Source of the DNA: Bacillus massilioanorexius
GTDB lineage: Bacteria; Bacillota; Bacilli; Bacillales; DSM-1321
NCBI RefSeq assembly: GCF_902374955.1
Contig: NZ_CABKRX010000087.1
Location: forward strand, 1-64,000
Direction: 5' to 3'
DNA: 64,000 bases
The number at the start of each line of letters is the position of its first letter. Position 1 is the stretch's first letter. The translations under genes and the position numbers were made by a program. The notes below the pieces were generated by a model, which ran no database searches, was not told where the DNA came from, and saw only the letters and a list, made by a program, of their open reading frames with translations. Below are positions 43,307 through 51,804 of the stretch, in pieces.

Positions 43307-44287
43307 TTAGTGTAGATGTTCCGCTAGAAACGCATGGACATCTTCTTGCATTTGCTTATATGCCGCAACTTCAGTTGGGAAATCTACTTTGCTGATTATT
43401 TGAAATGAAGCTTCATTCGTAATCTCAAGGACTATCTCATATTCAAAGGTAGCATTACCAATTAGGTCAATAGAGTAATGATCATTATTATTATGTGCTA
43501 TACATTTAACCTTTCCACCTGGATTATAAACCGTTATTTCTTGATTAAATGCATTTTTGTTTTGGATGCATGTAACTAACGTAGAAGCGCTCATCGCTGT
43601 TCCACAGGCATTCGTGAAGCCTACACCTCGTTCAAAAGTTCTAACAAAAATACTGCCCTCTTGAATAAGGTTAACAAAGCTTACATTAACACCGTCAGGG
43701 AAAATTGGATTTTCGCTATTAACATAAGTCGAAATTTCTTCTTGCACATTACTTTGCATAATGTGTTGATCTACAATTGAAATTAAATGTGGATTAGGCA
43801 CCGCAACAGCTGTAAAAGTAAGATTAGCTGATAATAGGAGTACATGTTGGTTCATAAAAGTGTCTTCATCTATGTTCATTGGTAAATCTGACACTTGGAA
43901 AGAAACAGGAGAAATTTCAACTTTATAAGTTGGAATATTTGTATAGATTTCTTCCGTTTTTTCAACTGCTAATACTGCTTTCATTGTTTCAATTTGCAAT
44001 TGTTTTTTATTTAAAAGTTCACTTGCATATCGAGCAATACAGCGTAAACCATTCCCGCACATTGATGCTTCTGAACCATCTGCATTAAAAACTCTCATTT
44101 TGCCATCTGCTATTTCGCTTTTCTGAAAGAATAGAATCCCATCTGCTCCAACACCTTGTTCTCTATTACACAAAGTTACGGTAAGTTTTGCTCTTTCATC
44201 ATCCGTTAATGGAATAGGATTTGAATACTCATCTAATATTAAAAAGTCATTCCCTGAACCATGGCATTTAATAAATTTCAGCTCCAT
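43307..44287 (-). CDS. dapF: Diaminopimelate epimerase with C-terminal extension
   Basis: The 326-residue enzyme converts LL- to meso-diaminopimelate for lysine and peptidoglycan synthesis. Both catalytic cysteines are present: NADGSEASMCGNGLRCIARY and RGVGFTNACGTAMSAS. KCHGSGNDFLI at the start is the substrate-binding signature. DapF is usually about 275-290 residues; here some 40 residues follow the normal end (after about 285, SKVDFPTEVAAYKQMQEDVHAFLAEHLH), probably a helical tail of unknown role. GGAGG precedes the ATG. It is a single-gene unit. Confidence 0.94.
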   Translation of the reverse strand: MELKFIKCHGSGNDFLILDEYSNPIPLTDDERAKLTVTLCNREQGVGADGILFFQKSEIADGKMRVFNADGSEASMCGNGLRCIARYASELLNKKQLQIETMKAVLAVEKTEEIYTNIPTYKVEISPVSFQVSDLPMNIDEDTFMNQHVLLLSANLTFTAVAVPNPHLISIVDQHIMQSNVQEEISTYVNSENPIFPDGVNVSFVNLIQEGSIFVRTFERGVGFTNACGTAMSASTLVTCIQNKNAFNQEITVYNPGGKVKCIAHNNNDHYSIDLIGNATFEYEIVLEITNEASFQIISKVDFPTEVAAYKQMQEDVHAFLAEHLH

Positions 44288-44550
44288 AATAATCCTCCGT
44301 TTTTTTATGTATGTTCATTTCAAATCTTTTTGTACATTTAACATTAATAATAACAAACAATAAAAAGAGTTACACAGACATAATATGATGAATTTACATA
44401 TTCGTCACGTACTTTTTTGAAATAATAACTGATTTACACTCTCTTGAAAATGAAAAATATTTTTCTTATCTTTCATTGTCTAACCATATGAACAACATGA
44501 CGATGTTTTTTCAAGCTACACACATCTATCTAAAAGTGTAAAATAGTAAA
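44288..44550. other. Intergenic region upstream of dapF
   Basis: AT-rich; no ORF, riboswitch or repeat recognised. It should contain the dapF promoter (minus strand) but no strong hexamer pair was identified. Confidence 0.4.
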
Positions 44551-44583
44551 AATCCGTGTAGGAATATACACCCTACACGGATT
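44551..44583 (-). terminator. Terminator of the carbonic anhydrase gene
   Basis: AATCCGTGTAGG (44551-44562) pairs perfectly with CCTACACGGATT (44572-44583); the minus strand continues TTTACTATTTT. Confidence 0.88.
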
Positions 44584-44594
44584 GATAACTCATA

Positions 44595-45164
44595 TTATTT
44601 ATGATCTTCGTAACCATTCACAATAACATCTAATTTTCCTGTTGTCGGATGAATAACTAGTCCGTGTACAGGTACATCAGCAGGCATTAAAGGATGATTG
44701 CGAACAACACCTACACTGCTCTTAACACTTTCATTTACATCATCAAAACCTTCTAACCAATCTTGAATATGTAATCCAGAGTTTTCAATAATTGATAGTG
44801 TTTCTGGCTTAACGTCTCGTAGCTCCATTTTTTCTTTAAAGCGATCTACAGAAACAGCAGACATGCCACAATCATGATGACCAATAATAAATACTTCATC
44901 AGCATTTAATTCATAAATAGCCACCAAAATACTACGCATAACACTACCAAACGGGTGAGAAACGATCGCACCTGCTGTTTTGACGATTTTAACATCACCA
45001 TTTTTAAGATTCATAGCTTTTGGAAGTAATTCCACGAGCCTTGTATCCATACAGCTTATGACTACCATTCGTTTATCAGGAAATTTATCCGTCTGAAAAA
45101 CTTCATATTCCTTTTTTCCTACAAATTCTTCATTATAAGCTAGGATTTCATCTAGTGCTTTCAT
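44595..45164 (-). CDS. Beta-class carbonic anhydrase
   Basis: The 189-residue protein interconverts CO2 and bicarbonate. Zinc ligands and the catalytic dyad are visible: VVISCMDTRL (Cys and Asp-Arg) and IIGHHDCGMSA (His and Cys). Length and the KTAGAIVSHPFGSVMRSI helix match the short clade of Bacillus beta-carbonic anhydrases (YtiB-like). An AAGGTTGGTG ribosome site precedes the ATG. Single-gene unit. Confidence 0.92.
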   Translation of the reverse strand: MKALDEILAYNEEFVGKKEYEVFQTDKFPDKRMVVISCMDTRLVELLPKAMNLKNGDVKIVKTAGAIVSHPFGSVMRSILVAIYELNADEVFIIGHHDCGMSAVSVDRFKEKMELRDVKPETLSIIENSGLHIQDWLEGFDDVNESVKSSVGVVRNHPLMPADVPVHGLVIHPTTGKLDVIVNGYEDHK

Positions 45165-45243
45165 TTTTATTCACCAACCTTATTTTTTCCAAATAATTAT
45201 AACAAATCTGAATCATTAGTTGTTGTAATTTGTCTTATTTTGT

Positions 45244-46047
45244 TCAATTTTTTCTATGATTGAGTAAACGAGCACATATTCCATAGATACATAATTTGTC
45301 TTCATTCGTTGATACGCTTGTAAAAGAAAGGATTGGCGTATTTAATTCTTTAAACTTTTCCCCCCATTCTAAATTCATCCAGCCCTTTTGAAAAGAAACC
45401 AAATTTCGATTATCAATTGATGATATAGTGAAAGACTGCAAGAAGCCACTTATATTAATATTCATTCGAACACAACCATCTGCATTGATAACTTCTCCAT
45501 TAAAACGAAAAAACGACTTTTTCCAATTCTCTTTATAGTGAGCAATAAGCTCTTCCGACTCATTAAAAATAGACATGCTGTTTTGCATAAACGAGCTTAG
45601 TTTATAAGTAGCTAATGTGCGTTGGTTTTGATCTTTTAATACATATGTATGAGGTAGTATAGCAGATAAACTATTTGGGATTAGCCAATGATACCATTCA
45701 CTATGATAATCACATATTTCACCAACTAATTTCCCCTTTGGTGTAAATAACAAAACCCTTAATGTCGGTGCTGGCATGAATGTCATTAGTATGTTTTCTT
45801 CTTCTAACAAATTAGATTTGCTAGTATCTAATTCATCAGGTAAACTCTCGAATCTTCTTGTATAAACAACATAATTGGCAAAATACAAACAGCTTAATAG
45901 CATAAACGGTGTAGTCGAAACCCATATTTCTCTTTTAGTAAGAAAGAAAAGCGCAAAAAAGAACACTCCTCCACTAATAAGCAAGGAAAATAGTGAAATA
46001 TTCAAATAGACATTTGCCGTCTTTTTATAGTAATGCTTTATATTCAT
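45244..46047 (-). CDS. Membrane-anchored protein of unknown function
   Basis: I do not recognise the family with confidence. The 267-residue protein has two N-terminal transmembrane helices (about 15-38 and 44-60) and a beta-rich cytoplasmic domain (about 80-267) with repeated strand patterns (RVLLFTPKGKLVGEICD, YVLKDQNQRTLATYKLSS, FRFNGEVINADGCVRMNI). This pattern is reminiscent of tubby/LURP-one-like beta barrels, a guess from pattern only. AAGGTGAG precedes the ATG. Confidence 0.6.
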   Translation of the reverse strand: MNIKHYYKKTANVYLNISLFSLLISGGVFFFALFFLTKREIWVSTTPFMLLSCLYFANYVVYTRRFESLPDELDTSKSNLLEEENILMTFMPAPTLRVLLFTPKGKLVGEICDYHSEWYHWLIPNSLSAILPHTYVLKDQNQRTLATYKLSSFMQNSMSIFNESEELIAHYKENWKKSFFRFNGEVINADGCVRMNINISGFLQSFTISSIDNRNLVSFQKGWMNLEWGEKFKELNTPILSFTSVSTNEDKLCIYGICARLLNHRKN

Positions 46048-46136
46048 ACACTCACCTTATTATTAGACTCCCGTTAATGAATACTATTGATATCGATAAA
46101 AACGTAAATACACATTGTATTTCCATTGAAACAAAA

Positions 46137-46199
46137 AAACTGACTTATATTAAAACACTACAAAGCATTTTCATCGTTGTGTTTTAAATAAGTCAGTTT
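46137..46199 (-). terminator. Long terminator hairpin after DUF4870 gene
   Basis: AAACTGACTTATATTAAAAC (46137-46156, continuing to 46158) pairs with GTGTTTTAAATAAGTCAGTT (46179-46198) with one bulge; T-rich exit on the minus strand (TTTTTTTGTTTC). Confidence 0.75.
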
Positions 46200-46228
46200 A
46201 CTTTCATATTAAAATTCTCGTCTTTACT

Positions 46229-46549
46229 TTATAAAATTCTAAAAATAAAAGGAAAACGATATTCTACGCCATCGTATGCTTTAATTGCACCGATAATTGT
46301 AAAGACGAATGCAGCCAATCCGACGATTGGCGCAAGGATAAATCCTACTAATACAAACATTAACAATCCTGCAATAAACCCATAAACGGCATATGAAATA
46401 AAAAAGTTAAAATACTCTCGACCATGATAATCAACAAATGAACTTTTATCCTTTTGTAGTAACCATATTAATAAAGGCCCAATAAACGCAGTGAAAAAAC
46501 TAACAATATAAATAAGAGCAGCCATTAATCTTTCATCTTTTGATACCAT
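46229..46549 (-). CDS. DUF4870-type small membrane protein
   Basis: The 106-residue protein has the DUF4870 layout: a short N terminus (MVSKDERLMAALIYIVSFF), TM1 ending GPLLIWLLQKDKSSFVDYHGREYFNFFISYAVYG (the conserved K-DKS-FVD-H-REYFNF region), a TM pair with a Gly-rich turn and a final amphipathic segment. Function unknown. The ATG is chosen for AAAGGAG 8 nt upstream; a GTG three codons earlier overlaps that site. Confidence 0.82.
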   Translation of the reverse strand: MVSKDERLMAALIYIVSFFTAFIGPLLIWLLQKDKSSFVDYHGREYFNFFISYAVYGFIAGLLMFVLVGFILAPIVGLAAFVFTIIGAIKAYDGVEYRFPFIFRIL

Positions 46550-46604
46550 TGCAAACACTCCTTTCGTACTTATTATACGAAAGAATTATGAATTAGTTTC
46601 GTTA

Positions 46605-46757
46605 TCATTTCAACTTTTCTTCAACAGTTGAAAAATATAAATGACGAACAATATACGTTTTATACAGTTTCAGTTTTTTTAATTCTATTGGATGTTTCGT
46701 AATTCCTAGTTCTCTTAATTGAGAAACATACCAACCTTTTGAATGTTTATATGCCAT
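46605..46757 (-). CDS. YflJ/DUF2639-like small protein, 50 aa
   Basis: A 50-residue ORF reads MAYKHSKGWYVSQLRELGIT, then KHPIELKKLKLYKTYIVRHL, then YFSTVEEKLK and a TGA stop. GGAGG lies 8 nt before the ATG. It matches my recollection of B. subtilis YflJ (MAYKGTKGWYV..., ELYKTY) across the whole length. It is basic and soluble; function unknown. It lies 55 bp upstream of the DUF4870 gene on the same strand, so they may be cotranscribed. Confidence 0.78.
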   Translation of the reverse strand: MAYKHSKGWYVSQLRELGITKHPIELKKLKLYKTYIVRHLYFSTVEEKLK

Positions 46758-46938
46758 ATATGCATCCTCCTATATTCTATTTCTATTAACATATGAACTA
46801 GTAGAGAAAATATGACTAATTTCTCAATTAAATAGACGATGAGTGCAATACTTCTTTTGCATTCTATGATATAATCTCATGATATGAATTTATCCACATA
46901 AATTATAATGTTTTGAAGTAGAAATAGAGGGATTCAAT

Positions 46939-48300
46939 ATGAAACTAGCAAATACAACAAATGAAAAAATCGCATTGTTCTTAAAGATCATGCTACCTGT
47001 CTTAATTACACAATTAGGCATGTTCTCTATGACATTTTTTGACACAATTATGTCAGGTAATTATTCATCAAAAGACCTAGCTGGAGTTGCCATCGGAAGT
47101 TCTATATGGGTACCGGTTAATACAGGTCTATCTGGTATCTTAATTGCTATTACCCCAATTGTTTCACAATTAGTAGGAGCAAAAAATACCAAAAGGGTAC
47201 CCTATTCTGTTACACAGGGATCTTATTTAGCAATCATTTTAGCTGTATGTGTACTATTTATCGGATACTTCACGTTAAATCCTATATTAGATTCCATGTC
47301 TTTAGATGCACATGTACGTGAAGTAGCACACGATTTTTTAGTGGCTTTATCATGGGGAATCATACCGTTATTTTTTTATAATGTGTTGCGTTCTTTTATT
47401 GATGCTCTTGGACAAACTCGAGTATCTATGATCATTACATTAATCTCATTACCTATTAATGTCTTATTAAACTATCTATTTATTTTTGGTAAATTGGGAT
47501 TCCCAGAGCTAGGTGGTGTTGGAGCAGGAGTAGCAACATCCATCACCTATTGGTTGATTTTATTCATTGCAATTGTAGTCGTAGTGAAAATCCATCCGTT
47601 TAAGCAATATCAATTATTTAGGAAGATTGTTCCTATTAGCATGAAAGAATGTAAAAATGTTTTAAAAATTGGCATACCAATCGGTTTGTCCATCTTCTTT
47701 GAAACAAGTATTTTTTCAGCTGTAACACTACTAATGAGTTCATTTGATACGATAACAATTGCCGCTCATCAAACAGCTATGAATTTCGCTTCGTTCTTAT
47801 ACATGGTTCCTTTAAGTATTTCGATGGCTATGACAATCGTTGTTGGTTTTGAAGTAGGCGCGAAAAGATACATTCACGCTCGACAATACAGTATAATCGG
47901 TACCGTTTTTGCCATAGGTATGGCATTATTATTTGGTATTGTTTTATTCTTCTTTAGAACAAATATTGCGGCTCTATACTCTAATGAAGCTGATGTCATA
48001 AATTTAGCAGCTCATTTTTTAATATTCGCTTTATTCTTCCAATTATCAGATGCTATTATGGCACCAATACAAGGAGCATTAAGAGGCTACAAGGATGTTA
48101 ACATCGCATTTATTATGTCCTTTACCTCTTTTTGGATTATTGGACTTCCAACTGGATATCTGTTTGCTCATTTTACAAATATGGGTGCTTACGGTTATTG
48201 GATAGGGCTGATTGTTGGTCTTGCCATCGGTGCAATCAGCTTAGCTATTCGTCTCATCTACATTCAGAAGAAGAAATTCGTCACGAAAGTATCATCGTAA
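46939..48300 (+). CDS. MATE-family multidrug/cation exporter (NorM-like)
   Basis: The 453-residue protein has 12 transmembrane helices in two homologous halves. MATE features are visible: MLPVLITQLGMFSMTFFDTIMSG at TM1, VNTGLSGILIAITPIVSQLVGAK, the central YNVLRSFIDALGQTRVSM, and the equivalent second-half PIQGALRGYKDVN. MATE proteins export drugs or metabolites in exchange for Na+ or H+; substrate not determined. GAGGG lies 7 nt before the ATG. The Hsp20 gene follows 103 bp downstream on the same strand. Confidence 0.9.
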   Translation: MKLANTTNEKIALFLKIMLPVLITQLGMFSMTFFDTIMSGNYSSKDLAGVAIGSSIWVPVNTGLSGILIAITPIVSQLVGAKNTKRVPYSVTQGSYLAIILAVCVLFIGYFTLNPILDSMSLDAHVREVAHDFLVALSWGIIPLFFYNVLRSFIDALGQTRVSMIITLISLPINVLLNYLFIFGKLGFPELGGVGAGVATSITYWLILFIAIVVVVKIHPFKQYQLFRKIVPISMKECKNVLKIGIPIGLSIFFETSIFSAVTLLMSSFDTITIAAHQTAMNFASFLYMVPLSISMAMTIVVGFEVGAKRYIHARQYSIIGTVFAIGMALLFGIVLFFFRTNIAALYSNEADVINLAAHFLIFALFFQLSDAIMAPIQGALRGYKDVNIAFIMSFTSFWIIGLPTGYLFAHFTNMGAYGYWIGLIVGLAIGAISLAIRLIYIQKKKFVTKVSS

Positions 48301-48403
48301 CTACTCATAATATACAACCTACTCTTCATATAGTTTATAAGAAAAAAGTGATTATACTTATACGGTTTATTCCTAATAGCATTTTCTATTTGGAGGGTGG
48401 GCT

Positions 48404-48835
48404 ATGGCACAAGAACAGAATCAATTTGAAAATAATACGTCAGATCATGAAAAAGTACTGGGCGATCATTTTTGGAATGACTTTCTTAAAATGCTCCCTC
48501 AAAAAGCTCCTCCTATTGATGTAATGGAGGACCATGAAAATGGATATATTTTTGTTCAATTACCTGGAATCAAACGAAAGGAACAAATTAACGTTTCAAT
48601 TCAAGGTCAGCAACTAACAATTGAAGGAATTATACCTAACCCACAAAAGGAGCATAATATAAAAGTTATACAGCAAGAAAGGCAGCTTGGACCATTTAAA
48701 CGAACCATTATCGTCCCCTTTTCATTTCAGCTTAATCAAATAAAGGCAAAATATGAAGATGGTGTTCTTAAATTGACAATCCAAAAGTCTAATAAACAAG
48801 TTCAGCCTATACCATTCACCATAACAACGGAATAG
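48404..48835 (+). CDS. Hsp20/alpha-crystallin small heat-shock protein
   Basis: The 143-residue protein has a short acidic N terminus and an alpha-crystallin domain (about 36-130): PPIDVMEDHENGYIFVQLPGI, VSIQGQQLTIEG, GPFKRTIIVPFSF and YEDGVLKLTIQKS, the GVL strand being the dimer/oligomer hallmark. It may act as a holdase or, as with CotP/CotM relatives, as a spore-coat component. GGAGG lies 7 nt before the ATG. Confidence 0.88.
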   Translation: MAQEQNQFENNTSDHEKVLGDHFWNDFLKMLPQKAPPIDVMEDHENGYIFVQLPGIKRKEQINVSIQGQQLTIEGIIPNPQKEHNIKVIQQERQLGPFKRTIIVPFSFQLNQIKAKYEDGVLKLTIQKSNKQVQPIPFTITTE

Positions 48836-48957
48836 GTGGAATCACTAACAATAATCTTTTCTAGTTTATCTATAACTTATAATCTGTAATATAACAATTC
48901 GAGAGTAGTTTTTAACATCCACTCAATCAACCTAGCCTAAGAAGCAAAAACACAAAA

Positions 48958-48995
48958 GGCAGTTTAAGTGATAAACATTCACCTTTTAAACTGCC
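48958..48995 (-). terminator. Terminator overlapping the end of the SDR gene
   Basis: On the minus strand GGCAGTTTAA (48986-48995) pairs with TTAAACTGCC (48958-48967) and is followed by TTTTGTGTTTTT. The first arm lies inside the last codons of the gene. Confidence 0.7.
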
Positions 48996-49758
48996 CTATT
49001 TTTCCTAACACATCCTTACCACCGGTAACTGGAATTATACTTCCAGTAATAAAGCTAGATTCATCACTCGATAAAAAAAGAACCATTCTTGCTATATCTT
49101 CTCCTGTACCCGGTCTACCGACAGGTACGCTTTCATCTTGAACTACTTTTGCTTCTTCTATACTTTTTTCTTTCCATGTAGGAATAATATCACCAGGGCA
49201 AATCATATTTACCGTAATTCCATTACCCGCTTCTTCTAAAGCCAAAGTCTTCGTTAAGGATGTTAAACCACTTTTTGCTGCTGCAAAAGCTGAACGGTAA
49301 ATCCAGCCTGGAGCTGTATCACTACGATCAAACCCAAATGTAATCATTCTTCCCCACTTTTGTTTTCTCATATAAGGAAGGATATATTGAGCTAAATAAA
49401 AAAAACTGTTTAAATTTCCATTGATCATATATTGCCATTCTTGAATAGAGTATTCTGACATCAATTTCCGCTCATGAATATATGGTCCTGCATTATGAAC
49501 GAAAACATCAATACCTTCAAATTCTTGTTGTATACTATGAATTAATGCTTTACAATCTTTTTCTTTTGAGGCATCACTATAATAGCATGCCGCTTTTATA
49601 CCATAATCATTTTGTAATTGCTGAACTAATTCTATTGCAAGTTGTTTGCTATGTACATATGTAATAATAATGTGAAAACCCTTCTTAGCTAACTCCAATG
49701 CCGTTCTCTTGCCAATTCCTGTTGCACCACCAGTTATAAGAGCTACTTTTCCCCTCAC
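48979..49758 (-). CDS. Short-chain dehydrogenase/reductase with altered active site
   Basis: The 259-residue protein has the SDR Rossmann fold: TGGATGIG (NAD(P) binding), FVHNAGPY, ITVNMICPGDI and a C-terminal SSFITGSIIPVTGG. In the catalytic motif YxxxK the tyrosine position is phenylalanine (FAAAK in YRSAFAAAKSG); the nearest Tyr is four residues earlier. It may be a catalytically changed or non-enzymatic member. The start codon is GTG with GAGGGG upstream; an overlapping ATG is followed at once by a stop. Single-gene unit. Confidence 0.85.
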   Translation of the reverse strand: MRGKVALITGGATGIGKRTALELAKKGFHIIITYVHSKQLAIELVQQLQNDYGIKAACYYSDASKEKDCKALIHSIQQEFEGIDVFVHNAGPYIHERKLMSEYSIQEWQYMINGNLNSFFYLAQYILPYMRKQKWGRMITFGFDRSDTAPGWIYRSAFAAAKSGLTSLTKTLALEEAGNGITVNMICPGDIIPTWKEKSIEEAKVVQDESVPVGRPGTGEDIARMVLFLSSDESSFITGSIIPVTGGKDVLGKIGQFKR

Positions 49759-49848
49759 ATCTTTCCCCTCTTTTTTTAGTATTATATTTATTATACAAGA
49801 AATTTTATAAAAATATGAAAAATTAAAATACTAGATTTTATAGCTTTA

Positions 49849-49876
49849 ACACATAGGCATTTGTTTGCATAAGATA
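49849..49876 (+). promoter_or_regulatory. Candidate sigma-K promoter
   Basis: An AC at 49849-49850, 17 bp, then CATAAGATA (49868-49876), matching the sigma-K pattern AC-N16/17-CATANNNTA. It lies about 60 bp before the GerT-like gene and implies late mother-cell expression. Confidence 0.6.
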
Positions 49877-49938
49877 TCAAGAAGCGGTGCATAATAACAG
49901 ACACTAAGATGTTTCCTCTTCAAGGAGGCTTATTACAA

Positions 49939-50430
49939 ATGAACCCTTGGAATATACTTTTCCCTTTTCAAAAATACATGAAAAATTTTTCTTCATCATC
50001 TCAATCTAAGGATATGGAGAAGTATATGGCTAATATGTTTTCTAATTGGCAACAAAGTGCAAACAATGATGACAATGGTACAAGTAACGAGTCCGCCTTT
50101 CATTCCATTTTTGATCAATTTTCCAATGAAGCTCAAAATAATAATGAACTCTCAGCGATTCATGCAACCGTATATGAAACCCATAGTGATATTTACATCC
50201 GGTTTCCAATCGATGAACCTGAACAATTAAAAAAACTAAAAATCTACCATACTTCGAATACATCTATTATTGAGGGTTTTCCGAAAGATAACGATCGACA
50301 TACTATAACATTACCTGCAATTATTAAAAAGAAAGGTGGCTCAGCACAATTTAAAGAAGGAATACTGGAAATTAAACTTCCTAAAGCAAATGATCTACAA
50401 TACTCTGAAATTAACATTACTGAGCTATAA
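49939..50430 (+). CDS. GerT/CotM-like alpha-crystallin spore-coat protein
   Basis: The 163-residue protein starts MNPWNILFPFQKYMKNF and has a low-complexity Ser/Asn/Gln-rich N-terminal half and a C-terminal alpha-crystallin-like domain (about 80-160: HATVYETHSDIYIRFPI, FKEGILEIKLPKA). The domain is shorter and more diverged than in the Hsp20 at 48404. The overall plan resembles the spore coat/germination protein GerT, a sigma-K gene in B. subtilis; the upstream sigma-K-type promoter agrees. AAGGAGG lies 10 nt before the chosen ATG. The gerT name is inference, so no symbol is given. Confidence 0.7.
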   Translation: MNPWNILFPFQKYMKNFSSSSQSKDMEKYMANMFSNWQQSANNDDNGTSNESAFHSIFDQFSNEAQNNNELSAIHATVYETHSDIYIRFPIDEPEQLKKLKIYHTSNTSIIEGFPKDNDRHTITLPAIIKKKGGSAQFKEGILEIKLPKANDLQYSEINITEL

Positions 50431-50489
50431 ATAAGAATACTATTCATATATAAACTTTATTATTAATTACATTTCATGAAACCAAATAT

Positions 50490-50541
50490 AAAAACGGCCG
50501 AGAAAAAGGCAATTGATACATACCTTTTCCCAGCCGTTTTT
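50490..50541. terminator. Bidirectional terminator between GerT-like and CAP genes
   Basis: AAAAACGGC (50490-50498) pairs with GCCGTTTTT (50533-50541), extended inside by GAAAAAGG/CCTTTTC. U-tracts on both strands. Confidence 0.85.
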
Positions 50542-50566
50542 TATCATTATCTTTTAGTTTAATAAC

Positions 50567-51469
50567 TTATTTTCCGATAAACATTTGTGTCCAATAGTTA
50601 TTTTCACTTACATGTCCAACTCCAATGTGTGTATAACTAGCATTCATAATGTTTTCTCTATGCCCTTGGCTATTCATCCAAGCTTGTACTACTTCTTCAG
50701 GTGATCTTTGACCTTGAGCAATATTTTCTCCAGCTGATTTATAAGAAATACCAAATTTCGTCATCATATCAAATGGAGAACCATAAGTTGGACTATTGTG
50801 ATCAAAATAGTTTCTATCTTTCATATCTTGAGATTTAATACGTGCAACTTTGCTTAATTCAGTATCTAATTTTAGTGCTGGTAATCCTTGCTTTGCACGT
50901 TCCGCATTCGTTAGTTCAACAACTTTTTGTTCAAATGCACTTACTTCTCCTGAAACAGAAGGCTTTTCTTCATCTTGAGTAGGTTGATCTACTTCTGAAT
51001 TGTTATTATCAACAACTGGTTGATCTACTTCTGGTTTATTATCATCAACAACCGGTTGATCTGCTTCTGGTTTATTGTTATCAACAACTGGTTGATCTGC
51101 TTCTGGTTTATTGTTATCAACAACTGGTTGATCTGCTTCTGGTTTATTGTTATCAACAACTGGTTGATCTGCTTCTGGTTTATTGTTATCAGTGTTTGGT
51201 TTTTCTACTTCTGGAGTTGTTTGATTATTATCCGGACATGGTTTAATAACTACATTCCCTTGATTACAACGTATATTTATTAAACTATTAGCAAATGTAT
51301 ATAAACCTTTTAAACTTGTTTTATCTAAACATTGAACCTTTTTATATTGGTTATAATGGTAAACCTTTACGTTTTGATCTAGAGAAGCTGCATTTGTATT
51401 AATAGCACCTACCCCTGTAAATGTAATCGCTGCTGCCGCTGCAATAGAAAATATCATCTTTTTATTCAT
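50567..51469 (-). CDS. Secreted CAP/SCP-domain protein with 12-aa repeats (YkwD type)
   Basis: The 300-residue protein has a signal peptide (cut after NTNA), an N-terminal region with three cysteines (about 30-80), six tandem 12-residue repeats of the type NNKPEADQPVVD (about 95-166) and a C-terminal CAP domain (about 180-300). CAP motifs are complete: LTNAERAKQGLPAL, YFDHNSPTYGSPF, GENIAQG and NSQGHRENIM. This is the YkwD family, secreted by many Bacillus; its molecular role is unsettled. The start MNKKMIF follows AGGAGG; the frame extends 46 codons further without a ribosome site. Confidence 0.88.
   Translation of the reverse strand: MNKKMIFSIAAAAAITFTGVGAINTNAASLDQNVKVYHYNQYKKVQCLDKTSLKGLYTFANSLINIRCNQGNVVIKPCPDNNQTTPEVEKPNTDNNKPEADQPVVDNNKPEADQPVVDNNKPEADQPVVDNNKPEADQPVVDDNKPEVDQPVVDNNNSEVDQPTQDEEKPSVSGEVSAFEQKVVELTNAERAKQGLPALKLDTELSKVARIKSQDMKDRNYFDHNSPTYGSPFDMMTKFGISYKSAGENIAQGQRSPEEVVQAWMNSQGHRENIMNASYTHIGVGHVSENNYWTQMFIGK
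50972..51187. repeat. Six 36-bp tandem repeats in the CAP gene
   Basis: Six in-frame 36-bp units encode NNKPEADQPVVD-type 12-mers. Four are nearly identical in DNA; the two nearest the CAP domain have diverged (DNKPEVDQPVVD and NNNSEVDQPTQD). Slippage or recombination is expected to change copy number. Confidence 0.92.
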
Positions 51470-51611
51470 TCGAAACATCCTCCTGTAATATATGTGATTT
51501 TCTTTTCTGCCTTCACATCGTAACATGCGATTTTTGTAATAATCGTTCCATAATCTTACATCGGGATTTTTTGTAAATGAAATAAAGAAATATTTTCCTT
51601 TACACAAGAAA

Positions 51612-51655
51612 AAAATAATTGAAACCCTCTACAATTAGAGTTTTCCAATTATTTT
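51612..51655 (-). terminator. Terminator of the gene at 51805-52281
   Basis: On the minus strand AAAATAATTG (51646-51655) pairs with CAATTATTTT (51612-51621), extended by GAAAACTCTA/TAGAGGGTTTC, with TTTCTTG tail. It lies 150 bp after the stop. Confidence 0.75.
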
Positions 51656-51804
51656 CCAATTAAGTGTTATTTAGGTTTCCTATCCATATTTGTAAATTGA
51701 TTTCCATAATCCTATCAGTAATCTATCCTTGACACTTTTTTCACTACGCATGTTATATGACTATTATTACAAACATATTACCAATTTAATAGCCATGTAA
51801 TCTT

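Noticed and set aside
50972..51187. CRISPR-like array
   Set aside because: The 36-bp units are contiguous coding repeats without spacers.
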